This document shows, piece after piece, positions 15,856 to 23,972 of a stretch of 64,000 bases of DNA; the stretch's first letter is position 1, and each line of letters begins with the position of its first letter. The position numbers and the translations under genes were made by a program. Origin of the DNA: CAVOEB01 sp965249645 (lineage in GTDB: Bacteria > Pseudomonadota > Alphaproteobacteria > UBA828 > JAPUJA01). The notes beneath the pieces are model-generated. The model was given only the letters and a program-made list of their open reading frames with translations. It was not told where the DNA came from and searched no databases. The stretch is taken from NCBI GenBank assembly GCA_965249645.1, contig CBDFML010000012.1, forward strand, positions 868,001 through 932,000. Direction: 5' to 3'.

Positions 15856-17022
15856 TCAGACCGGGTTCCGGGCGACAAGCTCGCGCGCAATGATGATGCG
15901 CTGCAGCTCGTTGGTGCCCTCGCCGATGCAGAGCAGCGGTGCGTCGCGGTAAAGCCGCTCGATCTCGAATTCCTTGGAATAACCGTAACCGCCGTGGACG
16001 CGCATGGATTCGGTGGCGTTGTAGAGCGCCGTCTCGGTCGCGAACAGCTTGGCCATGCCCGCCTCCATGTCGCAGCGTTCGCCGGCGTCGAGTGCCTGCG
16101 CCGCGGCGCGGGTGAGATGGCGCGAGGCCTCGAGCCGGGTCGCCATGTCGGCGAGCTTGAGCTGGATCGCCTGATGATTGGCGATCGGCTGGCCGAAGGT
16201 CTCGCGTTGCTGGGCGTAGGCAAGCGCGAGGTCGAGCGCGCGTTTGGCAACGCCGACGCCCCGCGCGGCGACGTTGATGCGGCCCAGTTCAAGCCCTCCC
16301 AACGCGTGCTTGAGCCCGAGACCCTCCTGGGCACCAATTAACCGGTCGGCGGGAATGCGGTAGTCCTCGAAGATGAGTTCGGCGGTGTCGATGCCCTTGT
16401 AGCCGAGCTTTTCCAGTTTCCGGCTGACCGAAAAGCCGTCGCCTTTTTGCGCCAGGAACAGGCTGGTGCCTTTATGACGCGGCTCGGCCTTGGGGTCGGT
16501 CTTGACCAGGAGCGCGAAGCAGGTGCCGTGAATGCCGTTCGAGATCCAGGTCTTGGTGCCGTTGATCACATAGTCGTCACCCTGCCGCACGGCGGTGGTG
16601 CGGATCGCCTGAAGGTCGGTGCCGCAGTTGGGCTCGGTCAGGGCGAGGCCGCCGCGGATCTCACCGCTCGCGAATTTCGGCAGCCATTCGCGCTTCTGTG
16701 CATCGGTCCCGAAGCGCATGACCGCGTTGGCCATGATCAGGTGGGAGTTGAAAATCCCGGACAGCGACATCCAGCTTTCGCACACCCGCTCGACGATCTT
16801 GGCATAGGTGGTGATGGGTAGACCCATGCCGCCATACTCTTCGGGGATGATGCAGCCGAACAGGCCGAGGCGCTGCATCCCTTCCACCATGTCGACGGGG
16901 TATTCGTCGGCACGCTCGAGCGCCATTACATAGGGATCGACTTCGCGGACAAGAAATTTGTCGACCGCTTCAAGGATCTGGATGTCCATCCCCGAACCGT
17001 CGGTTGCTTTCGCGCTGCTCAT
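15856..17022 (-). CDS. acyl-CoA dehydrogenase
   Basis: FAD flavoprotein of 388 residues that makes a trans-2-enoyl-CoA and passes electrons to ETF. Seen motifs are GLALTEPNCGTDL (substrate/FAD), NGTKTWISNG, and the C-terminal MRVHGGYGYSKEFEIERLYRD. The catalytic base is the Glu of IGEGTNELQR, as in short/medium-chain enzymes and unlike isovaleryl-CoA dehydrogenase. RBS TAGGAG precedes the ATG. The upstream MaoC gene ends 10 bp before it and a CoA-transferase follows by 10 bp, so all three are co-transcribed. Chain length or branched/dicarboxyl specificity cannot be read. Confidence 0.9.
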   Translation of the reverse strand: MSSAKATDGSGMDIQILEAVDKFLVREVDPYVMALERADEYPVDMVEGMQRLGLFGCIIPEEYGGMGLPITTYAKIVERVCESWMSLSGIFNSHLIMANAVMRFGTDAQKREWLPKFASGEIRGGLALTEPNCGTDLQAIRTTAVRQGDDYVINGTKTWISNGIHGTCFALLVKTDPKAEPRHKGTSLFLAQKGDGFSVSRKLEKLGYKGIDTAELIFEDYRIPADRLIGAQEGLGLKHALGGLELGRINVAARGVGVAKRALDLALAYAQQRETFGQPIANHQAIQLKLADMATRLEASRHLTRAAAQALDAGERCDMEAGMAKLFATETALYNATESMRVHGGYGYSKEFEIERLYRDAPLLCIGEGTNELQRIIIARELVARNPV

Positions 17023-17032
17023 TTAGCGTCTC

Positions 17033-17551
17033 CTAGTAATTCTCTGCCATGTCCTCGACCGCGTGCCCGCGCATGGGCATCAGCATCGAGCGGCTGTAGG
17101 TCATGAACACTGTGCCGTCCTGCCTCGTGCCCGTGGTCTCGATGGTGACGATCCCCTGGTGGGGACGGGATTTCGATTCGCGCTTGGTCAGCACTTCGGA
17201 GGCCGCGTAGATCGTGTCGCCAATAAAGACGGGGGCTGTGAGCTTGATGTCGGTCCAGCCGAGATTGGCGATCGCCTTCTGACTGGTGTCGGAGACCGAC
17301 ATGCCGAGCACGACCGAGAGAGTGAAGGCACTGTTGACCAGCGGCTGTCCGAATTCGCTGTGTTTCGCGTACTCAGCATCGAAGTGCAGCGGGTGAGTGT
17401 TCATGGTCAGCAGGGTGAACCAACTGTTGTCGGCTTCCGTGATCGTGCGGCCCGGGCGATGCTCGTAGATATCGCCGACCTCGAATTCCTCAAAGCTGCG
17501 GCCAAGCGTTTCCCGGTAGCGATGGGGAGCAATTTCCTTCATGCCGTACAT
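17033..17551 (-). CDS. MaoC-family (hot-dog fold) dehydratase/hydratase
   Basis: Single hot-dog enoyl-CoA hydratase-like protein, 172 residues. The catalytic segment is around TEADNSWFTLLTMNTHPLHFDAEYA, with the Asp and the HPLHFD element of the R-specific hydratase motif. Length and the GRSFEEFEVGDIYEH start resemble MaoC dehydratases linked to CoA-transferases and mesaconyl-/methylmalyl-type reactions. It is the first gene of the minus-strand operon. Its start faces the GntR gene across about 90 bp that contain a clear operator, so it is probably repressed by that regulator. GGGAG lies about nine bases before the ATG. Confidence 0.85.
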   Translation of the reverse strand: MYGMKEIAPHRYRETLGRSFEEFEVGDIYEHRPGRTITEADNSWFTLLTMNTHPLHFDAEYAKHSEFGQPLVNSAFTLSVVLGMSVSDTSQKAIANLGWTDIKLTAPVFIGDTIYAASEVLTKRESKSRPHQGIVTIETTGTRQDGTVFMTYSRSMLMPMRGHAVEDMAENY

Positions 17552-17603
17552 CGCGGGGTTCTCCCTTCTTGCTCAGACTGACAAACTCGGCTAACGTAAA
17601 TTG

Positions 17604-17624
17604 GTCTAGACAAATTGTCTAGAC
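17604..17624. promoter_or_regulatory. GntR/HutC-type operator, two GTCTAGAC half-repeats
   Basis: Two perfect 8-bp palindromes GTCTAGAC are separated by AAATT, and the whole 21-bp unit is itself almost perfectly dyad-symmetric. It lies between the divergent MaoC gene (start 17551) and the GntR gene (start 17645). GTCTAGAC cores are known for HutC-subfamily regulators such as DasR and NagR. Binding here should block both genes, giving autoregulation and control of the catabolic operon. Confidence 0.8.
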
Positions 17625-17644
17625 ATAAGAGGAGCCGCAATCGA

Positions 17645-18391
17645 ATGCCCGAAGGCCACGCACAATCGTCTCCACTTTATCTGGAGCTCGCCGGGCAGAT
17701 TGGCCGGGATATCGAGGCCGGGAGCTATCCCGTAGGCTCCCTGCTGCCCACGGAGCGCGAGCTGTGCGGCGCTCATGGCTGTTGCCGGACTACGGCGCGT
17801 GAGGCGCTGCGCGTCCTGGTCGACCGCGGCCTCATCGCGCGCCGCCGCGGTTCCGGCTCGGTGGTCGTCGGGACGACGCCCGCCGGACGTTATGTCCAGA
17901 CCATCGACAGCCTGAACGAACTGATCCGCTATTCCGCCGATGCGCGCTTCGTCCTGGGTGGGCACGCCACCCTCACCGCCGGCGCGGCCATGGCGCGAGC
18001 GCAGGGGGTGCCGCAGGGCTCGGCCTGGATCCGGTTCGAGGGGGTGCGGCGTACGGGCGACGAGGTCCCGCCGCTGTGCTGGACCGTGATCGACCTCGCC
18101 GAACGCTTTGGCGCGCTGGGCGACGAGATCGGTCGCCGCCCGGTTCCCGTCTACACCATGATTGAGGAACGCTTCGGCGAACGGGTGGTCGAAGTTGCGC
18201 AAACCGTCGACGCGGTACCGGTTTCGCGTAAAATCGCCCGAGCCCTCGAATGCCGGTCCGGCACGTCGGCGCTCAGGACCACGCGCCGTTATATCGGGGA
18301 GAACCGGCAGGTCCTGATGATTGCGGAGAGCATCCACCCGGCCGGGCGCACGCAATTCAAGACCACCCTGCGTCGAAGCCCGCGAACGTAA
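17645..18391 (+). CDS. GntR-family transcriptional regulator, HutC/UTRA type
   Basis: DNA-binding regulator of 248 residues. An N-terminal winged helix (about 10-80) has the GntR pattern PVGSLLPTERELCGAHG...TAREALRVLVDRGLI. The C-terminal UTRA ligand domain (about 95-240) suggests a small acid or acyl-type effector. ATG follows AGAGGAG; an alternative TTG ten codons upstream overlaps the operator and is less likely. The gene is divergent from the MaoC/dehydrogenase/CoA-transferase operon, sits just upstream of a second CoA-transferase, and a GTCTAGAC double site lies directly before it. Local repression relieved by a pathway metabolite is the simplest reading. Confidence 0.9.
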   Translation: MPEGHAQSSPLYLELAGQIGRDIEAGSYPVGSLLPTERELCGAHGCCRTTAREALRVLVDRGLIARRRGSGSVVVGTTPAGRYVQTIDSLNELIRYSADARFVLGGHATLTAGAAMARAQGVPQGSAWIRFEGVRRTGDEVPPLCWTVIDLAERFGALGDEIGRRPVPVYTMIEERFGERVVEVAQTVDAVPVSRKIARALECRSGTSALRTTRRYIGENRQVLMIAESIHPAGRTQFKTTLRRSPRT

Positions 18392-18396
18392 GGCCC

Positions 18397-19638
18397 ATGG
18401 CACCGACCGAGGCGAACGACAAAAAATCGGAAGCGTTTGAGGCCCGGCCCCTTGACGGGGTGCGCGTGCTCGATCTCGCGACCTTCGTCGCGGCGCCGTT
18501 CAGCGCGACGATCCTCGGCGAGTTCGGCGCCGAGGTGATCAAGGTCGAGCAGCCCGGAAGCGGCGATCCGCTGCGCGGGCTCGGCAAACCGTCAGCCCGT
18601 GACGACGACACCTACTTCTGGCTGTCGGAAGCGCGCAACAAGCGTTCCGTGACCCTCGATCTGCGCCGCGAAGAGGGCGCGGACCTGCTCAAGCGCCTGG
18701 TCGCCTGTTCCGACGTGGTGTGCGAAAATTTCCGGCCCGGCACACTGGAGAAATGGGGTCTGGGCTGGGATGTGCTCTCGGACTGCAATCTGGGACTCGT
18801 GTTGCTGCGGATCTCCGGATTCGGTCAGACTGGTCCCTATAAGAACCGCCCGGGCTTCGCGCGCATCGCCCACGCCTTCGGCGGGCTCGCGCACCTGACC
18901 GGTATGCCCGGCGGTCCGCCACTCACGCCGGGTTCGACGTCGCTGGGCGATTACATCGCGGGGCTTTACGGAGCCATCGGGGTTCTGCTGGCCTTGCGCG
19001 CCCGGGATACCACCGGGCGTGGCCAGGTCGTCGACATGGCACTCTACGAGGCCGTTTTCCGCCTTCTCGACGAGATCGCACCCGCCCACGCCACGGACGG
19101 CACCATGCGCGGCCGCCTGGGGCTCGGAACGAGCAACGCCTGCCCCCACGGGCATTTCGAAACCGCCGACGGCCAATGGGTCGCCATCGCGTGCACCAGC
19201 GACAAGATGTTCGGCCGGCTGTGCGAGGTTATGGTCCGTCCCGAGCTTGCGACTCCGGAGAAATGGGCGCGGGTTGCCCGGCGGATTGCCGAAAACGAGG
19301 CGGTGGATGGAGAAGTCGCGTCATGGACACGAGCACGCACGCGTGCCGAGGTTCTCGATGAGTGCGAGCGCGGGGAGGTTCCCTGCGCACCGGTCAATAC
19401 CATCGCGGATATCTTCGCCGATCCCCAATTCCAGGCGCGCGGCGATCTGGCCGAGGTCGACGACCCCGTTCTGGGCACCGTCACCGTCCCCCGCGTTTAT
19501 CCGCTTCTTTCGGATACGCCCGGGAGCATCGACGCTCTTGGCCCGCGTCTGGGCGGCGATACGGACAGGATTCTTGGCGATCTCCTCGGGCTGAGCGGCG
19601 ACGAGCTTCGCGCGCTGCGTGACGAGGGCGTGATTTGA
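18397..19638 (+). CDS. CaiB/BaiF-family CoA-transferase, second copy
   Basis: 413-residue class III CoA-transferase starting 5 bp after the GntR stop, so it is probably co-transcribed with the regulator. The N-terminal LDGVRVLDLATFVAAPF and GAEVIKVEQPGSGDP are classic. The catalytic Asp is Asp185 in SLGDYIAG. It is clearly diverged from the copy at 14649-15845, with different loops and different flanks of the Asp, so it is not a recent duplicate. The two may form a heterodimer, as some members of this family do, or act on different acids. Confidence 0.88.
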   Translation: MAPTEANDKKSEAFEARPLDGVRVLDLATFVAAPFSATILGEFGAEVIKVEQPGSGDPLRGLGKPSARDDDTYFWLSEARNKRSVTLDLRREEGADLLKRLVACSDVVCENFRPGTLEKWGLGWDVLSDCNLGLVLLRISGFGQTGPYKNRPGFARIAHAFGGLAHLTGMPGGPPLTPGSTSLGDYIAGLYGAIGVLLALRARDTTGRGQVVDMALYEAVFRLLDEIAPAHATDGTMRGRLGLGTSNACPHGHFETADGQWVAIACTSDKMFGRLCEVMVRPELATPEKWARVARRIAENEAVDGEVASWTRARTRAEVLDECERGEVPCAPVNTIADIFADPQFQARGDLAEVDDPVLGTVTVPRVYPLLSDTPGSIDALGPRLGGDTDRILGDLLGLSGDELRALRDEGVI

Positions 19639-19767
19639 TCGCAACCGATCGCAATGGGCAGGGCGGTGGCGCACCACTGGACCGACGAGCACTGCGCGAT
19701 TTCCTGGCCGGGCCGGTTGGGCTAAGATTAAGGCAGGATTGGAACGTTCACGGGGAAATAAAGGCCG

Positions 19768-21207
19768 ATGTCCACAGAAGCAGCCGTTCAACCGGAAGCA
19801 GAACCCACCATCGCGGAGAGCCTTGCGGATTTCGCCGCCGGCTTGCGCTTCGAGGACGTGCCGGGCGAGGTGATCGCCCGGGCCAAGCTGCATATCCTCG
19901 ATACCCTGGGCACGGCGCTGGCGGGGTCGAGCTGCGATTTCGCCGAGCCCAGCCTGGCGGGCGTGCAGGCGCTCTCGGCGGATGAGGACGAGGGCCGCCA
20001 TCCGGTAATTGGCATGAACGCGCGTCTGCCGCTTCGCGACGCCGTGCTAATCAACGGCATCCTCGCCCACGGCCTTGATTACGACGACACCCATCCGGGC
20101 GGCGTGATCCACGCCTCGGCAAGCGCCGTGCCGACGGTGCTGGGTGCAGGCGCCCGGGCGGATGCGGTCGGACGCGAGGCGCTGCTCGCCTATCTCGTCG
20201 CCATCGAGGCAGGCGCGCGGATCGGCGCCGCGGCAAAGGGCGGTTTTCATCTCAAGGGCTTTCACCCGACCGGCATGGTCGGGGTTTTCGGTTGCGCGCT
20301 CGCGGCGGGGCGCCTCGCCGGGCTCGACGCTGCGGCGCTCGCCCGCGCCCAGGGCATCGCGCTCAGTTTCGCCAGCGGCTCCTTCGAATTCCTCGAGGAA
20401 GGGGCGTGGACCAAGCGGGCCCATCCGGGCTGGGCGGGGATCGGCGGCATCACGGCCGCAAGTCTTGCGGGCGCCGGGTTCGAGGCGCCCAGCCGGCCCT
20501 ACGAGGGGCGCTTCGGCATTTACAACAGCTATCTGGACGTCGACGCGGAGGTCGATCTCGACGCCTGCACCGCCGGGCTGGGGGAGGTTTGGGAAATGCT
20601 CGACGTTGCGCTGAAACCCTATCCGATCTGCCATTTCAATCACGCCTTCGCCGATGCCGCGCTCGCCCTGATAGCCGATCACGGCCTGCGCGCGGAAGAC
20701 GTGGTCCGTGCCACCGGGTTGATCGCGCAAAGCTCGGTCGAAATTGTTTGCGAGCCGCTGGCGTTGAAACGCCGGCCCGCCAACAACTATGACGCGCGCT
20801 TTTCACTGCCCTACACTGTCGCCGCCGCGCTGGTGCGCGGCTGCTTCACCCTCGACGAATTAGAAGCGGACGCGCTGGCCGATCCCGCCATCGGTGCGTT
20901 GTGCCAGAAGGTCGATTACGCGCCGGACCCGGATTCGGGGTTTCCCGACTTCTTTTCCGGCGAGCTTGTTGTCGAGACCCGGGACGGGCGCACGCTCCGT
21001 CATCGCGAACAGGTCAATCGCGGTGCTCAAGGCCGCCCGCTCAGCGAGGCGGATGTGATGACAAAATTCCTCGACAACGCTGATCGGCACATCGCGCACG
21101 AGCAGGCGGAAGGGATCGCCGAGGCGGTGCTGTCGCTTGACGAGCCCGACGCCAGGCTCGCCAGGCTGCTCGATAGGCTCGGTTCGGCGCAGGGGCGGCA
21201 GACTTAG
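19768..21207 (+). CDS. MmgE/PrpD-family protein
   Basis: 479-residue member of the family containing 2-methylcitrate dehydratase and cis-aconitate decarboxylase. It has the all-helical N-terminal domain (ETLADFAAGLRFEDVP-like start), the HGLDYDDTH element near residue 108 and KGFHPTGMVG near 167, both conserved in the active site. Start: ATG with GGGG and AAAGG just upstream. It is separated from the CoA-transferase by 129 bp on the same strand. Given the CoA-ligation and hydration genes nearby, a branched tri- or dicarboxylic acid dehydratase/decarboxylase is likely, but the exact reaction is not determined. Its last 4 bp overlap the convergent PLP enzyme gene. Confidence 0.85.
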   Translation: MSTEAAVQPEAEPTIAESLADFAAGLRFEDVPGEVIARAKLHILDTLGTALAGSSCDFAEPSLAGVQALSADEDEGRHPVIGMNARLPLRDAVLINGILAHGLDYDDTHPGGVIHASASAVPTVLGAGARADAVGREALLAYLVAIEAGARIGAAAKGGFHLKGFHPTGMVGVFGCALAAGRLAGLDAAALARAQGIALSFASGSFEFLEEGAWTKRAHPGWAGIGGITAASLAGAGFEAPSRPYEGRFGIYNSYLDVDAEVDLDACTAGLGEVWEMLDVALKPYPICHFNHAFADAALALIADHGLRAEDVVRATGLIAQSSVEIVCEPLALKRRPANNYDARFSLPYTVAAALVRGCFTLDELEADALADPAIGALCQKVDYAPDPDSGFPDFFSGELVVETRDGRTLRHREQVNRGAQGRPLSEADVMTKFLDNADRHIAHEQAEGIAEAVLSLDEPDARLARLLDRLGSAQGRQT

Positions 21208-22184
21208 CGAATTTTATCCAGCGCCTTGACGTAAATCTGCGCATCGATATTGCCGCCCGAGAGCACCAGGCCCACCTTCTTTCCCGTCATCTTGTCTTTT
21301 TCCACGGCGAGCGCCGCGAGTGTACAGGCGCCGGCGCCCTCGGCGACATTGTGCGTGTCGGTGAAGTACCAGCCCATCGCCGCGAGGATACCGTCGTCGG
21401 AGACCCGAACGACGCGGTCGACTTCGCCCAGGATTACATCCAGCGCTTCGGCATTGGGGTTGCGCACCGCAAGTCCGCCCGCGAAAGTGTTGACTGCGTT
21501 GGTGGGCACGGGCTCGCGCGCCTCGAAGGATTGGGCGTAGCAATCGGCGCCTTCGGAGACGACACCGACGATTATCGTTTTCACGCCCAACGCGTTGCGC
21601 GCGGCGATCATGCCGCAGATGCCCGAACCCAGTCCGATCGGCACATAGACCGTGTCGAGGTCCGGCACAGCGCGCAAAAATTCGAGGCTGTAGGTGCCCA
21701 CGCCAGCCACCAGGTCGGGATGAAATGAGGGCACGTAATGGAGATTTCGGCTTTCCTTGAGCTCGAGCGCGAGATCGTGGGCTTCGTCGAAGTCGGCGCC
21801 GTGCTCGATCAGTTCGGCGCCGTGGGCGCGCATGGCGGCGTTCTTGTCGGGCGAATTGCCGATCGGGGTGACGAGCACGGGATGGAGCCCGTTGCGATGG
21901 GCCGAAATGGCGATGCTCTGGCCGTGATTGCCGGTCGTCGCCGAGACGACACCCTCTAGCCCGGGCTCCGCCTGCTTGAGCCGGTTCATATAGACCAGAC
22001 CGCCGCGGATCTTGAAGGCGCCGATCGGCGTATGGTTCTCGTGCTTGACCCAGGTCTCGCAGCCCATCCGTTCGGCCAGCAACGGCCAGCCGATCTGCGG
22101 CGTGGGCGTCAGTGTCTGGTAGACGATTTCGGCGGCGGCCTCGAGATCGTCGAGCCGCGGTTGGCTGGTGGCAGTCGACGACAT
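21204..22184 (-). CDS. threonine-dehydratase-like PLP enzyme (fold type II)
   Basis: Fold-type II PLP enzyme, 326 residues, about the size of catabolic threonine/serine dehydratases, threo-3-hydroxyaspartate dehydratase and related ectoine-utilisation EutB. PLP Lys is in IGAFKIRGG (about residue 58), the phosphate loop is GLGSGICG, and SATTGNHGQS near 83 contacts substrate. GGN(I) near the end positions the pyridine ring. No C-terminal ACT domain, so not the biosynthetic IlvA form. Strong RBS GAGGAGAATTC before ATG. It is alone on its strand between PrpD and the carboxyltransferase. Substrate is probably a hydroxy amino acid. Confidence 0.8.
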   Translation of the reverse strand: MSSTATSQPRLDDLEAAAEIVYQTLTPTPQIGWPLLAERMGCETWVKHENHTPIGAFKIRGGLVYMNRLKQAEPGLEGVVSATTGNHGQSIAISAHRNGLHPVLVTPIGNSPDKNAAMRAHGAELIEHGADFDEAHDLALELKESRNLHYVPSFHPDLVAGVGTYSLEFLRAVPDLDTVYVPIGLGSGICGMIAARNALGVKTIIVGVVSEGADCYAQSFEAREPVPTNAVNTFAGGLAVRNPNAEALDVILGEVDRVVRVSDDGILAAMGWYFTDTHNVAEGAGACTLAALAVEKDKMTGKKVGLVLSGGNIDAQIYVKALDKIR

Positions 22185-22315
22185 GAATTCTCCTCGTGCG
22201 CGCGTTGCGGCCGGAGGGCGGATTAGCGCTGGCCGCTCCCGGGTTGCGGGGGTAATTTAGCGCGCAAGCGCCCCGTGCGACACCCCCGGCCTTCGAGACC
22301 AACGCAGAGACCGCC

Positions 22316-23923
22316 ATGCCCAAAATCAAAAGCCAGATCGACCCCGGCGCGAAGCCCTTCACGGATACCGCCGCCGCGATGCGTGAGCTGGTCGACGACC
22401 TGCGCGCCAATCTCGATCGGGTTGCCGAGGGTGGCGACGCCCAGGCCCGCGAGCGCCATCTGGGGCGCGGCAAGATGCTGCCGCGCGATCGGGTCAAGGC
22501 CCTGCTCGACACGGACACGGCGTTCCTCGAATTTTCGCCGCTGGCGGCCCACGGCCTGTATGGCGGCGAGGTGCCGGGCGCCAGCCTGATCACCGGCGTG
22601 GGGCGCGTTTCGGGTCAGGAATGCGTCATCGTGGCCAACGATGCGACGGTCAAGGGCGGCACCTATTATCCGCTCTCGGTCAAAAAACATCTGCGCGCCC
22701 AGGAAATCGCCGAGACCAACCATCTGCCGTGCATCTACCTGGTCGATTCCGGCGGCGCGAACCTGCCGTACCAGGACGACGTGTTCCCCGATAGCCATCA
22801 TTTCGGCCGGATCTTCTTCAATCAGGCGCGCATGTCGGCCAAGGGCATCCCCCAGATTGCGGTGGTCATGGGCTCGTGCACCGCGGGCGGCGCCTACGTG
22901 CCCGCGATGGCCGACGAATCCGTCATCGTGCGCAATCAGGGCACGATCTTTCTGGGCGGGCCGCCGCTGGTCAAGGCGGCGACTGGCGAGGTGGTCAACG
23001 CCGAGGAGCTGGGCGGCGCCGACGTGCATTCAAAAATTTCCGGCGTGGTCGACCATGTGGCGGAAAACGACGCCGACGCCATCGCTATCGCGCGCCGGAT
23101 CGTCTCGCACCTCAACCGCCGGCGCCCGGTCACCGTGCTGCGCCGGGAATCTCTCAAGCCCGCCTATCCGACCTCCGAATTGCACGGCATCGCGACCACC
23201 GACCTGCGCATGGCCTACGATGTGCGCGAGGTGATCGCGCGGATCGTCGACGGCAGCGAGCTCGACGAGTTCAAGCCGGAATATGCGCCCAATTTCGTCA
23301 CCGGCTATGCTCATATAGTGGGGATTCCCGTGGGCATCGTCGCGGTCAGCGGTATTTTGTTCTCGGAATCGGCCCTGAAGGGCGCCCATTTCATCGAACT
23401 GTGCTGCCAGCGCGGCATTCCGTTGATCTTTCTGCAGCATGTCGTGGGTTTCATGATCGGACGCAAGGCAGAAGCCGGGGGCATCGCCAAGGACGGCGCC
23501 AAGCTTGTCACGGCGGTCTCCTGTGCCGCGGTGCCCAAGCTGACCGTGCTGATCGGCGGCAGTTACGGGGCGGGCAATTACGGCATGTGCGGGCGCGCCT
23601 TCGACCCGCGCTTCCTGTGGATGTGGCCCAACGCGCGGATTTCGGTTATGGGCGGCGAGCAGGCGGCTTCCGTGCTGGCGCGGGTCAAGCGTGACGGGAT
23701 AGAGGCCAAGGACGGCGAGTGGAGCGATGAGGATGAGGCCGCGTTCAAGGCGCCCATCCTTGAGCAGTACGAAACCCAGGGCCATCCCTACTATTCCAGC
23801 GCCCGGTTGTGGGACGACGGCGTGATCGACCCGGCGGAAACGCGCGAGACCCTGGCTCTCGGACTTCATGCGGCGCTCAACGCGCCGATTCCGCGTACAA
23901 CTTTCGGCACGTTCAGAATGTAA
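22316..23923 (+). CDS. acyl-CoA carboxylase carboxyltransferase subunit (methylcrotonyl-CoA carboxylase beta-like)
   Basis: Carboxyltransferase of a biotin-dependent acyl-CoA carboxylase, 535 residues, the length of MccB. Crotonase-fold halves are visible: N half with LVDSGGANLPYQDDVFP (near 142) and AVVMGSCTAGGAYVP (near 182), C half with HVVGFMIGRKAEAGG (near 377) and GGSYGAGNYGMCGRAF (near 413). These fit 3-methylcrotonyl-CoA carboxylase better than propionyl-CoA carboxylase. HMG-CoA lyase follows after 49 bp, completing the last leucine steps. The biotin/ATP subunit (MccA) and an enoyl-CoA hydratase usually found in this operon are absent here and must be elsewhere. Confidence 0.9.
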   Translation: MPKIKSQIDPGAKPFTDTAAAMRELVDDLRANLDRVAEGGDAQARERHLGRGKMLPRDRVKALLDTDTAFLEFSPLAAHGLYGGEVPGASLITGVGRVSGQECVIVANDATVKGGTYYPLSVKKHLRAQEIAETNHLPCIYLVDSGGANLPYQDDVFPDSHHFGRIFFNQARMSAKGIPQIAVVMGSCTAGGAYVPAMADESVIVRNQGTIFLGGPPLVKAATGEVVNAEELGGADVHSKISGVVDHVAENDADAIAIARRIVSHLNRRRPVTVLRRESLKPAYPTSELHGIATTDLRMAYDVREVIARIVDGSELDEFKPEYAPNFVTGYAHIVGIPVGIVAVSGILFSESALKGAHFIELCCQRGIPLIFLQHVVGFMIGRKAEAGGIAKDGAKLVTAVSCAAVPKLTVLIGGSYGAGNYGMCGRAFDPRFLWMWPNARISVMGGEQAASVLARVKRDGIEAKDGEWSDEDEAAFKAPILEQYETQGHPYYSSARLWDDGVIDPAETRETLALGLHAALNAPIPRTTFGTFRM

Positions 23924-23972
23924 TGGCGGGCGGCGCGTGACGCGAGGCGGGCGAGGGTTGTAGACTTTTGCC

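Noticed and set aside
16338..16338. Longer version of the CoA-transferase frame starting near 16337
   Set aside because: The extra 164 codons lie antiparallel in frame inside the acyl-CoA dehydrogenase gene. The family N-terminus (LEGVRIVS) begins right after the ATG at 15845.
14649..19638. The two CaiB-type genes as a recent duplication
   Set aside because: Their sequences differ in most loops and around the catalytic Asp, and they lie on opposite strands. They are old paralogues.
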